Below are positions 22,901 through 34,300 of a stretch of DNA of 64,000 bases, in pieces. A program made the position numbers and the translations under genes. The notes below the pieces were generated by a model. The model was not told where the DNA came from. It did no database searches and was given only the letters and a program-made list of their open reading frames with translations. Position 1 is the first letter of the stretch. Each line of letters begins with the position of its first letter. Source of the DNA: Yamagishiella unicocca (taxonomy: Eukaryota; Chlorophyta; Chlorophyceae; Chlamydomonadales; Volvocaceae); NCBI GenBank assembly GCA_003116995.1, contig BDSL01000001.1, positions 1,488,001 to 1,552,000 on the forward strand, in the 5' to 3' direction.

Positions 22901-25900
22901 CGAAGGCTGCGTACCGTTGCCAGCAGGCAGCGAGTCCGGCGGTCCTCACCTCCCTCACCACCAACGGCATGGCCATTCGACAACCGCCCCTCGCCGGTAG
23001 CACGCTCCGGCGTGGCGGCAACGAGACCACCCGCACCCGAAGCAGAGCCCGGCGTTGCCACCGCTGCCGAAATAGCAGCAGCAGCAGCCTCTTCAGCCTG
23101 AGCCCCTGCGGCACCGCTCGCGTCCTGGCGCTGGTAATCGAGCGGGCTGCCGCCGTTGGCTGCCCCCTGCAGCGAGCTAGCCTCCCGCGACAGCAGCTGC
23201 GGCGGCGACGGCGACGGCTCATCGGCCGCGGCGGCTGTCCCGGAGTCTGCCTCGCTGGGCGCCCCTGCGCCGCCGCCGAACAGACTGGCGGTGTACTCGC
23301 TGTTCATGGCGAGTGACTGGGAGGTCTCAGCGTGGCGCAGCCGCTGCTCCGGCTGGCCCGTCCAGGCGCCCCCCGTCAGGTCACGCCTGCGGCCGGTGGT
23401 GGCCTCAGGCAACCCTCCGCCAGCGGACCTGGTTTCGGAGCCGCACTCCGAGCTGGGCGGCGGCGGCAAAACGGCAAGGATCGCCGACGGCAGCGGAGAG
23501 CATTCATCCGTGGCGTGCGACGCAGGGCCTGAGCTGTCGTACAGACTGGGCATGGAATCCTGGTCCTCCTGGTCGGATCGGAGTGGCCCGCTGGGAAGCG
23601 AGCGCTGCTCGGCGACGCGCGCGTTGTCGGGCTGGTAGTGGCGCCGCCGGTGGTCCTGGAAGTGCGAGTGGTTGTGGTGGTGCTGGTTCTGGTGATTACG
23701 GCCGTTGCGAGCGTGCCCCGAGGGGTGGCTGTCCCGCGGCTCCTGGAGCGGATCCCGCCGGACCGGCGTCCCCGACTGCCCCTCGGGTGACAGCGGCCGC
23801 GCAAGAGCGCCGCCCGGGACCTTCGCGTGGAGCTCCAGCCCGCATGGCAGCGGCAGTGGCGGCGGCGGCAGTGGCGGCGGCGGGGAGCTGCAGCTCCCTC
23901 GTCGGCCCTGCTGGCCGTCTGCCGGCTGACCGGGGGCCTCGGAGAGGGCCTGTGGCGGACCGGGCCCCGCCGCCGCTCCCACTCCCGTTTCCGCCGCCGC
24001 CAGCGCAAGCAAGAGCGCCTTGGCTGCGCTCCCCCGCGCGCCGCCCTCCAGGGAGCGGCGCTGCCGCCACTCCGGGTGAAAGTGGGACACCGCGTGCGAG
24101 TAGGGCGGTCCGCTCGCCTGGGGTCCGTTGCTGTGGTGCAGAGGTGGCTGCTGGTGCTGGTGCTGCTGGACCAGCAGTGACGTTGGTGGTTCTGAAGACA
24201 GCGCCGAGCCCTCGCCGCTGGCAGGCAGGCTCGCCCTCGCCGCCACGCCTACCCCAACCTCATGCCCCACCGGCCCCACCGTATCCGACGCCAGGGAGGG
24301 CGGCGGTGAGGAGCCCGTCCCCGCCGCTGACCCCAGCCGCGGCCTTAGCGCCTGCTGCTGCAGCGCCGTGCGAATCCCGATCCCGTCCTCCAGCGCCGCC
24401 CCTGGCTCCGATGGCTGCGACCGAGGGTGGTGGTGCGGGTGCAGCGGCGGCAGCGGCGGCAGCGCCAGCGGCCCCGCCTCGTCGATGAACCCAGCGGTGC
24501 CGCCGAAGGCCGAGGCCTCGCTCTCTAGGTCGTCCATTTGGGACATCGCCGGGCTGGCGGAGTCCAGCAGCAGCGACACCACGTGCTGGCTCGGGGCCGC
24601 TCCGGAACCCACTCCCGCGCCCACGCCCGCGCACTCGCCCGCGCACTCATCCACTCCGCTCAGCACGCTGCCGCCGCCGCCTCCCCCGCTAGCGCGAGCA
24701 TCGTCCGCGTGATTGAAGCTGGAGAACGACAGGCGGGGGTAGCGGACGGCTTCGTGGCCATCGTGGCCAGCGGGGTTGCCGCCGCCGCCAAAGTCGCTCG
24801 CGGGGGGAGGCGGGACGTCCGGCCCCCCGCCGGCGACGAAACTCGTATCAGCAGCCGTGTAAGGCGCAGCCCCGCCTCTGGACGAGGAGGTCTGGCGCAG
24901 GTGGTGGCTGAGGGTGGGGGACGGCAAATCCATGGAGCGGCGAGTTGCGAAGGACGCGAGGGCGGACGAGGGCCGCGACGGTGGCTGGAACCCGCGTGAC
25001 CCCGCCTGGTGGCTGTGATGGTGGTTGTGGTGGTGGTGATGGTGGTGATGCGGCTGGTGGGTGTGATGCGACGAGGTGGTCGACATGGCCACCTGGGCCG
25101 AGGCGGGGCGGGAGCGGCTGCCAGTGCCGGCGCTGATGGAGGCGCTGCCGGGGCGCCGGCAGAGGCGGGCCAGGGGGCCCAGCTCGCGCTCCAGGGAGGC
25201 CACCCGCTCGGTGATGAGGCGGCGCTCGGAGCAGTCGAAGTAGAGCTTGGTGCCTATGAGGATGCCCAGCCAGCCGGTGGGCCTGTGGGCGGCCAGCAGC
25301 GGGACGAGTACCGTTACACCTTGGCCTTCCGGACACGCCGCTATCTGATTCTTACGAGCACTACTGGTAAGCTAGGACAGTTCTGCACATGTAATCCCTG
25401 CTGTGTACAACTCTCGCCCAACAACTCCCTTCCCACTCGCTTCCCATTCCCCTTCCTTCCCGCAAACCTCAGCGCGCGGGTTCCGTATTCGCTGCCGTCG
25501 CGTCCATCACCCAACGCAGCAACACGTTGGGTGATGGACGTGCACACATGGAATGCACACATGGACGTGCACACATGGACGTGCACACATGCATGTGGCG
25601 CCACTCTTGCTTGCGCCATCCGCACTCGCGCCCAGCCGCACCTGTACCCCCGCTCCATCATGATGGGTATGATTCGCTTGCGCTGCTGGTACGCGTACTC
25701 GGCCTCAGCGCGACACGCCTGGCTCTCCTTGTAGCGCTTGGTGATGCACAGCAGCACCGCCACGGCGCCCTCCACAGCCAGGGCCATCGCCTCCAGGGTG
25801 GAGCCTGACGGACGTGTGGAGGGGAGCCGGCAGTGAGCGAGAGGCGGAGAGCTGTGAGAGGGCGGCTGGGGATGGGGGCACGGCGGGCGAAACCACCACC

Positions 25901-28900
25901 GGGTGCTGGGCCACCTCCGAGCGCCCTCACTCGTAGAGGCATGGGAGAGCAGAGGAGCCAGTCCGGCGGGTGCCCGGGCAGGAGGAGGGTGGTCGGGACA
26001 GCACGAACGACCGGGGCGGATTGGGTGGGGGCGAGCCGGTCGCATAAGGCCTCCAGCCGGCGCTGCAAGCAGCGGCGTGCGGGCGGGTGGGCTGTGTCCT
26101 CGCCTCGAGCGCAACCCTCCGCCTCCGCAGCCCCCTCGCTCACCTGACATCTGTCCACCATGAGTCCAGGCAGCGTAGTCAGCAGCAGGCCAGCCACGCA
26201 GGATTCCGGGGGCCGGGGGGCCAGGCGTGGTCAGTGTGAGGCGCGAGCAGTTCTCCACACGCCAGTTCAGGGCACGAGGTGCTCCACGATAGGACCCCAC
26301 CATGTCCCTACCATGACCCACACACGACCCAAACAGGGCTCAATAGGCCTATAACCAAAGGGTCCGCTCCCTGCAGCCCCGACCCGGGCGCTCCACGATA
26401 CCGCACCCCCCGGCTGCTGCCCGCAAGCTTCTCACGCCCCCCAGCCGCCGTCAAGGCCCCTCCCCCCTACCTTCTCCACATCCATCCACGTCACCAGCCC
26501 CCTGCGCTCCAGAGCCTCCTTTATCATGAGGGCCTTTTGCTGGCTGCCCCACTCGTAGCTGATCATGATGTGCCCCGGCTCGCCGCCACCCGGACCCGAC
26601 CCGGCATGGCTGGCCGCCGCCGCCGCCGCTACCGCCGCCGCACTGCCGCTGCCCGTGGCGGTCGCATGCCATGGGCCCGTGGCCGCACCGTCGCCGAACG
26701 GGCTCACCGAGCTCGGCGGCACGCCCCCCAGCACCGGCGCATGGCCGTTCTGATCGACACCGGAGCTGCGGCTGTAGGACAGGTGGAGCTGCTGGAATAC
26801 TGGAGCGCCGGCGCCGGCGCCGCCGCGGCTCAGGATATCCGGCGACTCGGGTATCTGTTGCGCGTGTTGGCTGCTGACGCTGCGGCGCCGAGACGATGTG
26901 CCGGAGTTGCTTCGTATGAAGGCTGGCGGGGCCGGGCCCGGATCGTGCCCGTGCCCGTGCCCATGGCCGTGACTGGGTGGCTGCGCCCCCTCCTGGGCGC
27001 TCGCGGGGGCATGGCGGGGGGACGACGCCGGCAGGTGCCACGTGTCCTCCGAGGCGCACAACACGTCCACGCTGCGCAGGTGATGTTGGGCGGCCACCAC
27101 GCAGCTACCCACCGTCACCGCCGCCGAGGGCCGCCGGTCCATGCTGCTGCTGTGCTGCAGCGAGCTGCCGCCGCTGCTGCCGCCGCCGGCACGGCGGACA
27201 AGCCCCGCCGCCGCCGCCGCCGCCACTGGCACTGGGACCGGGACCGAGGAGAAACCCCCTGGATTGCCGCACGTCGAAGAGGACGGCGCCTCCGGTTGCA
27301 GCGGCAGCGCCGAGGCCTGCGCTTGGCTCACAGCCGCCGCCGCCGGCCCCAGCCTGAAGCCCGCCTGGTCGCCCGGGCCCCGCTCCTCCGGCAGCACTTG
27401 GCACTCTTGGCCCGTGCTGCGCCGTACGCCCACGTCGGTAATGCCCAGCGTGAAGAGGCAGCCGCGAGCCACCTCTCGGACTAGGTCCAGACCCGACTGC
27501 CTCGCGGCGCGGATGGCGTCCAGGAGCGCAGGGTTGGAGAGGATCTGCTGCCGCGCCGGCTCGTAGAAGGCCTGGGACATGGGTAAGGCGGGTGTGTTTT
27601 GCAGGGCTTTGAAGCCTCTTGGATGACCGGCGGGGCGGGCAGGACGCCACGTCAACACGGTGAGAGCCACGCATGTCTAGGCAGAGCCAGGACACGCCTG
27701 CCAGCCAAACCCCACCGACCTCCTCCGCCCCACCCCACCATACCCGATGTCCTTCACGCCACCCTAGCATACCCGACCTCCTCCGCCCCACCCCACCATA
27801 CCCGCCCCCCCGCCCCACCAAGTTCCACAGCGCCTCCACGCAGTACTTGACGGTGATCGCCTTGCGGCTGTGCTCGTCGCTGAGCAGCACGTCCGCCAGC
27901 ACCTCCACGCCGCCCTCCCGGGTCAGCACCTGCTTGTTGTCCTCGTTGGCGCTCAGACGAGCCAGAGCCTGGCACACCTGTAACCCCACCGGGCGGCAGC
28001 AGCAGCAGCAGCAGCAGCAGCGGCGGCCCGGGGAGCGCAATGCACCATCTGACGACTGCCACACCGGCAAGGGGGTTCTCTTGGCCAGACCCGCGAGGGT
28101 CGCGAGGCAGGGGCAAGTTCATTCCCCCCATGCCCCGCCACGCCTGGCTCCCCCTCCCTGCCCGCCAGCCCTGCCCGCATACCTTCCAACACGTCCAAAA
28201 GTAACCGTGGCACATGACCCGCGCCCGTGAGCACGCCAGCACCATGAGCATCTCCCGAATGCCCGCCTCGTCCATCCGCATCAGCGGGTGCTGCTCCTCG
28301 TGCCCCACCAGCAGCGCCACGGCCATGGTGGTGTTGATGCGGCGGTAGGGGTCGGCCTCACGCTGCATCACAGCGGCCAGCTCCAGGGCCGCGCCGGCGG
28401 ACAGCAACCCCGGGTGGTTGGCGACCTGGAGACACAGGCGGGGGTGGGGAGGTGCGAGGGAAACCCGTGTACGCGTAAAACACAGGAAAGGGGGCTGCGA
28501 GGGAAACCCGTAAACGCGTAAGGATCCGTTTGGAACAATACGTTTGTGGATGGGGGTGGCGAGAAGATCCGGTTGCACAGCATAGGGGGTGGGGCCAGGA
28601 TGGGCATGGGAAGTGGAGGCTTGGGCTTGTCCGGTACGGTCAGAATCGCTAGGCCCTGACCGTACCTGCCAAGCCCAAGCACGGACTGGCCAGCCATATT
28701 GTCCCCGTGTTGTCACCCCCCCGATGAGCTAAGGCGATACCATAAGCCACCCAGGCGCCGCGGCCGCTGGACCAGGCGATTCCGCACCTGGTGACACAGG
28801 TTCCGGAGCGCCACCGCCGCGCACGCCGCCATGGACTGCTGCTCTATGGACAGGATGACCGGGGCGTCCGGGTGGGCGGCGCCGGCCGGGGAGAAGGGTG

Positions 28901-31004
28901 GACTCACTGGCGGTCCCGGACCCGGACCCGGCGGCGAGAGAGGCTTTATCCCCGCCCCCACACCGCTTTGAGAATCGCCAGCCGGTGCTGAGCCACCTGC
29001 TGCTCCTCCTCCCGCTGCTGCTGCTCCTGGTGCAGCGGCCGCTGCTGCTCCGTGCCCATTCGCTTCCCCAGCGTCAGCCGCCGACCCGGCCGCAGCTGCG
29101 CAGCGAGGCGAGCTGGAGGGCGTCTCGTGCTGTCGCCGGCCCTCCCCCTCGCCCTCCTCCTCCGCCTCCCCTTCCCCTTCCTCCGCCTCCCCCTCCTGCT
29201 TCTGGCCTGACCGCAGCTCCTCCTCCTCGCTGGACTCCTGGCCAGCCGCAGCGGCACCACCCAGGAGCTGTCCGGCCGCGTGCTGGTCACTGAGGCGCGC
29301 CTGCTGCAAGGGCTGAGACCCGTCGCACTGGCCCGGCCTGCGGGCCATTAGGCGGACAACCACCGGTGGACGAGGTGTCACGGGAGGCTAATTCCCAAGG
29401 CGGCTGCGACCCCAGTGGCATGGACATGATGCAACACACGCGACGTCCGACGACCCACCCACTTTGCGTTGCTTCGCGAATCCTGTGAGGTCTTCCCGTT
29501 CCCATTGTCATGCAAGCTTCCATGTCCCCCAACACACAGGGCCCGTGTCTTTGAGCGTATCGCTCGGATGTAATAACCTAAAAACACCATGTGCCCCCCT
29601 TCCTCCTCGCGGCCCCCTTCCTCCTCGTACCTGCAGAGCTGCACCAGCCGCCTGACCAGCTTGGTGCGCATTACAATGGAGTGGATCTCCAGGTTGAAGG
29701 CCAGGAGGCTGGTCAGCAGCTGCAGGGCGGCGGCCTGCAGCGGGCCGCTTGCGGCGCCGCTGTGCGCCTCGCGGACCAGCACCTGACAGGGAGGGGCCGG
29801 GTGGGGGCGGTGGGGGTGGTGGGGGTGCAGAGCAGGGGCGCATATGGAGGCTAAGGTTGCTGTGGCAATGTGGGTCGGCAAGAATGTGGGTCTGTCATGT
29901 GTTAACAGAGCCGGCGAGCCGGCACAGGTGTATACGTGGGGCATCAGGGGGCCGGCCTGGAAGCGCTCGGAGGGATTTGAAAAGGCAGTAGGACCTGAAT
30001 GTTCCGACGAGCTGACTGGACGGCGCCGCAAGTGGCTTGCGAGGACGCCTGCCGCGTACGGGTAGGGCTCGCCACGCCCTGGGCCGCACCTGCTCCAGCA
30101 GCTCTATGGCCCCCATGTTTGCAAGCTGCTGCACGACGATGCGGTTCCTGTAGGCCAGCAGCCGCAGCGCCTCAAACGCAAGCGGCCGCCTCGCGATGGC
30201 GAGATTGTACAGTTGCCTCAGGGCACCGCTGTCACACAGCTCGGCCTGGGACCCAGGAGCGACATGAGGGGGTTAGACGTTAAAATGTAAAGTGCTGTAG
30301 GGGAGCGCGGGTTCCAGCGGTGCAGAATCGGCAAGAGGTGTGCTGCGCATTACGTCGCACAAGCAAGCCAGATCCAGTGTTTCGTGCTACTGTGCACGAT
30401 TAACGTCCTGATGAGCGACGGCACTGGGCGACCGCAAGAACAATTCCAACATCGAAGTTACATCTACTTATTATGCATACAGGTGCGTGACCCGTAAGAC
30501 TTCCGCCGTTGGAAAGGACGTGCGGCGGCGTCAAGCGACACGCAATGAGCAAAATGCTCCGCCCAGCCCCGCAACTTACTCCCGCTCTTCCTAGGGGATG
30601 ACGCATTCTTTCAATCTCGTTATAGCATTAGGTAATCCCGCGTATACACCGAAGGCGGTGCCTCACAGGAGAGGCTACGGATTGAGAGTATGCGCTAAGG
30701 GACGCGATGGTCGCAAATTGAAGATACAAAGAGCGCGACCATCAACGCGTAAAAAAATGTAGCCTTCGAAGGTAGCGCACCCCTAAATGCTTCCGCTACC
30801 GCTGGTCGAGAACGCTCACACCTGGAAAAGCCGCACATGAGGCGATGCTCCGTCAATTGCAGCTGCAAGAGCGTCACGAATTGCTCTCGCAGCTTCGTCA
30901 TCCTCGGCGAGGTTGGACTCCTGGGAGTCGGGCTCATCTAGCCTAGTTGCTTCATTGCTAAGCGCTGGCGAAGCAGTCTGTCCCCTAGGTTCTAAGCTAT
31001 CCAT
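19959..31004 (-). CDS. ARM-TIR-SAM protein, SARM1-like, predicted NADase
   Basis: Twelve exons, all phase-consistent: 31004-30822, 30245-30090, 29782-29631, 29337-28788, 28425-28183, 27977-27819, 27571-26471, 26150-26144, 25804-25642, 25282-20788, 20380-20311, 20104-19959; about 2,474 residues. Residues about 60-525 hold armadillo-like repeats (e.g. AIELLEQ, LARLSANEDNKQVLTREGG). A TIR domain spans about 813-925: HIMISYEWGSQQKALMIKEA, WMDVEKMSGSTLEAMALAVE, CRAEAEYAYQQRKRIIPIMM, GWLGILIGTKLYF. Glu884 sits where TIR NADases keep the catalytic glutamate. About 1,460 low-complexity, His-rich residues follow, then a C-terminal SAM domain (VRDWLVRIGHGGLADRFEKA, later HELGVTGLAAQLELLEEL). SAM usually oligomerises; ARM usually regulates. 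SARM1 is ARM-SAM-SAM-TIR, so the order differs. There is no NB-ARC or LRR, so it is not a plant NLR. NAD hydrolysis is inference. Confidence 0.82.
20401..20456. repeat. imperfect GGTGCGGTGAG microsatellite in SAM-proximal intron
   Basis: Short tandem GGTGCGGTGAG/GGTGCGGTGCG variants lie between the exons 25282-20788 and 20380-20311 of the ARM-TIR-SAM gene. Nothing else was seen in that intron. Confidence 0.7.
25501..25540. repeat. perfect inverted repeat in TIR intron
   Basis: CGTCCATCACCCAACG (25501-25516) is followed by an 8-base loop and its exact reverse complement (25525-25540), a 16-bp perfect stem. It lies in the intron between exons 25804-25642 and 25282-20788, immediately before a GGACGTGCACACAT tandem repeat. 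Confidence 0.9.
25534..25596. repeat. TGGACGTGCACACA tandem repeat in TIR intron
   Basis: About four imperfect copies of a 14-bp unit, TGGACGTGCACACA, one of them altered to TGGAATGCACACA. It directly abuts and partly overlaps the right arm of the inverted repeat at 25501-25540. Confidence 0.85.
26144..26150 (-). other. 7-nt microexon encoding Met-Ser-Gly start of TIR alphaB segment
   Basis: On the minus strand the bases ATGTCAG are preceded by GGACAG and followed by GTGAGC, a good acceptor and donor. The upstream exon ends in phase 0 after DVEK and the downstream exon starts two bases into a codon, so they cannot be joined directly. Inserting these seven bases gives DVEKMSGSTLEAMA, matching the expected W-D-x-EKM-x-GS TIR motif. 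Confidence 0.75.
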
Positions 31005-31379
31005 ACAATGTATGGCGACGGGATGGAGTGAAATGTTCGGGCTGCTCGCCCGTCAGCTACCTCGCAAACTTTGCAGCAGCATTCCTACAGTGCGCTTCAA
31101 GGAATCATGTATTAAATGCTGCCTTTATAAATATGTATAACTGTGTTGATGTCAGCCTCGAGGTCCAACAATCCGCAATGTTGGCCACGGAACGTTGCAT
31201 GCGCCCGGAACCTTTCCGGGATAGGTGTCAACCATGCACGCATCATGTGACCGCTTAAAATTCACACAAAACACACATATTCAACACGACACCCAGCACG
31301 CTATAACTCTTACTTTACGGCCTGCCAGGTTCGGCGGTCCCGCCGAACACCACACATTCCTATCTCTGGCTTGGGCGAG
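31005..31379. promoter_or_regulatory. divergent promoter region: ARM-TIR-SAM and DUF815 ATPase
   Basis: 375 bp between two start codons pointing away from each other. It is less GC-rich than the exons. No specific element is assigned. Confidence 0.45.
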
Positions 31380-34300
31380 ATGCGCCATGCGGCCATCGAT
31401 AGAGTGGCAGCTCCGCAGCGCAACTGCGCCACTGCAGCACGGCTAAGGCCGTTCAAAGGCCACAGGCTGAACCGGCAGGTGCTGAAAGTGCAGGCCATCG
31501 GATTCGACTTCGGGGACGATGACAGCAGGTCTTCGCGAGGTGGGGTTGGCTGAGCGGTCCAGGTTGGGCGGGTGCTCGGGGCCGGGGTCCCGACACCTCG
31601 CCACGTCGCAGTACCAAACCTCCCCGGCCATCCAGAGCACAAGCCTACCCTCTCCCAAGGGCCGCGCATTGCGGTCCGCAAGGGCTGTCACGTCTAGAGA
31701 GAGCTCAAGTCCGATAGCCGCAGCGACCGGCGGCAGACAGAGCCGCCTACAACTCCCGCAGGCTTCGTTACCCTACCACTTCCTCAAACAAAGTTGGCCC
31801 AGATGGTGCAGCAATGCCGTGTTCATCTGCAGTAGCTTTGGACGGGAGGCCTTCCCACGCTGCAGCGCAGGGCAACGCAGCGCAGCACATTGCACGAGCG
31901 TGGGGATGTCAGTCGACCTGCCGGGCGGGGGTCACCGCGAGCCAACCACGCACCCCCACCTCGTTTCCCGGCCTTGCGGTCGTCCCTTGGCCGCCACTCA
32001 TGGCCCGAAATTTGTCCTCCGCATGGCGCGCAGTTGGACTGCACAACCGCGTAAGGCGATGCTTTTACCCTGCACGGCGTGCGGGCAGGGCAGCTATGGA
32101 TCCGCTGCACCTGGTTCCGGAGCTCGAGTGAGGTCACCGTACCCCCACACGCTCCCATCCCTGGCTTCGCTACCTCCCCAACCCCCACTTTCGTCCCAGC
32201 AACCTGTGCCCATCCACCCACCCTAGATGTCCCCGCTACCCACCCACCCGCACCGGCACCCGCATCTTCACCCGCACCGGCACCCGCAGCGCCGCCCGCG
32301 AAGATCAGCGGCAAGGTCAACAGCCTGGGCACGCTAGCTGGCTCGCTGCTGGTGTACGGCCACGTGGTCAAGGGCGCCGTGGGTGAGGCCTACCTGCAGG
32401 CGCTGGCCATCACCCAGAAGTACCAGGTGGGTCGGTGGGTCGGTGGGTCAGTGGGGTTTAGAGGGGAACCCGTGAGGTCGGTAAAGGAGGGCAGGGGGAC
32501 ACGTACGGGCACCGAGGCGAGGAAGCCCGTGGGCTGACACCTACGGCAAAGAGAAAGACAGCGCCTAGAACAAACAGGTTGTAAACGAGCGCAGACGCAG
32601 TGGTCGGTTTGATGCCATACTGGGGTTGCCGACGCAGACGTCGGCGAGGGCGTCCGCCTCCCACCTCCCCGCACCACACCAACACCCGGCCCCAGGCCAG
32701 CAACAAGGAGGTCCTCTCCGCCTACGCTCGCTTCTACAACCTGCTGCTGGCGTCCGGGTTTGACAGCTGGCAGGACTACGTGCTGGACCAGGTGGGGCCG
32801 GCTGGCCAAGGGGGCGACCAGAGGCGGTGGGGATGGGGATCGTGTGGGGGCCGGGATAGGGTAGATAGGAAACCCGAGGTGGGGTCGGGTGGGGGGCTGA
32901 CCTGCGGAAGGAACCCACCACATCATTACATGCTTGCGCAGCAGCAGCCGCCCGGGAGCACAGCGGCCCCAAGCTTCCCGCTCGAGTAGCTCTCCGACTG
33001 GCGCGCATCTGGCCGCGCTGCCCGCTGGCGACCCCCCATCGCTGCACTGGCATTTCGCACCTATCATGCCTCTTGCCTCTTCGCCTGGTGCGTTTGCCCT
33101 AACCCTCTCCTGCGACTGGTGCGACCGCCCTAACCCTCTCCTGCGCAGATCCTGATGGGCCGGGACAACTCCTTTGCTCGGGCGGCGGCTCAGGGCACCC
33201 TGGAGCAGGGGGCGCCCCTGCTGCGGGCTGTGGCGTACGACCTGGACGTACTGCAGGAGCTGGCGCTGCCGCTGCCGCAGGCGAGGAGCCGGTCGGGCTC
33301 ACGGCTGGGGAAGGGTGTGCCGCTTGGGGTTAGAGCAAACCGGGTGCTAGCGAGTGCTGGGTCAGCTTGTCGTGACTCCGGTTCCTAGTCCGCCACCGGT
33401 GCTGGTGCCGGTGCTGGTGCATCGCCTAGTGCCGCACTTGGCGTGCGAGCTGTAGAGCCATCGTGGCAGCAACCTGACTGCCGGGGGGCCCACTGGTGCG
33501 ATGTGCGGGGTGCGCCGGGTGCAGGTGGCGGAGCTCATGGCGGACGCGGCGCCCACTGCCGGACCCTACTGGCTGGAGGCGGGTGGGTGGCGGGTGGACG
33601 GGTGGGTGGGTGGCGGGCGGCTGGCTGGCTGGCTGGTTGGCTGGCTGGCTGGCTGGCTGGCTGGAGGCGGGTGGGCGGCTGGAGGCGGGTGGGTGGCTGG
33701 AGGCGGGTGGCGGGTGGGTGGCTGGAGGCTGGAGGCGGGTGGCGGGTGGGTGGCTGGAGGCTGGAGGCGGGTGGCGGGTGGGTGGCTGGAGGCTGGAGGT
33801 GGGTGGCGGGTGAGTGGCGGCCGCTGACGGGCTGGACGGCCCCGGGGCCCCGGAGTCGACCAGCAAGTCCGCTCGTGACCATGCTACCCCTGCCCCGCTG
33901 CTCCCACTTGCGCGGTGAAGCATCAGAGCACTGCGCAGCTGGGCAGAACATGGGAAGCCATCACCACAACCCCGTCACGCCGCTCCCTCTGCCGTGTTTT
34001 CACCCGCTCCTCTTCCGTACCCTCCCTGCAGCCTCATCGGTGTCCATCAAGGGCAAGAAGGGCAAGGGCTCCCTAGGGCCAGCCAGCAGCGCCGCCGCCG
34101 GGCCTATCACCGCCATCGACCCGCACTCGCAGTCCAAGTACATCGGCCGCCCCGCCACGGACGCCGAGCTGTCCGAGTGGAAGGCTGCCATCAGCGGCAA
34201 GGAGGCGTGGAGCGAGGCAGTGCCGCTGCTGCGGCAGTACTATCACCTGCACGGCTTCGGCATCACCTCGCGCAACTCCACGCTCAGGTTGGCCGTACCT

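Noticed and set aside
23313..24488. 391-codon plus-strand ORF
   Set aside because: Antisense to the His-rich tail exon; Ala/Pro/Arg composition only.
26471..27571. plant-type TIR-NB-ARC-LRR resistance gene
   Set aside because: No NB-ARC P-loop or leucine-rich repeats; the TIR is preceded by armadillo-like repeats and followed by low-complexity sequence and SAM.
28946..29290. alternative frame in ARM exon reading a Gln/Glu-rich peptide
   Set aside because: It looks natural over about 40 residues, but it would need two extra introns without clear signals; the adopted frame links the flanking ARM exons without a break.
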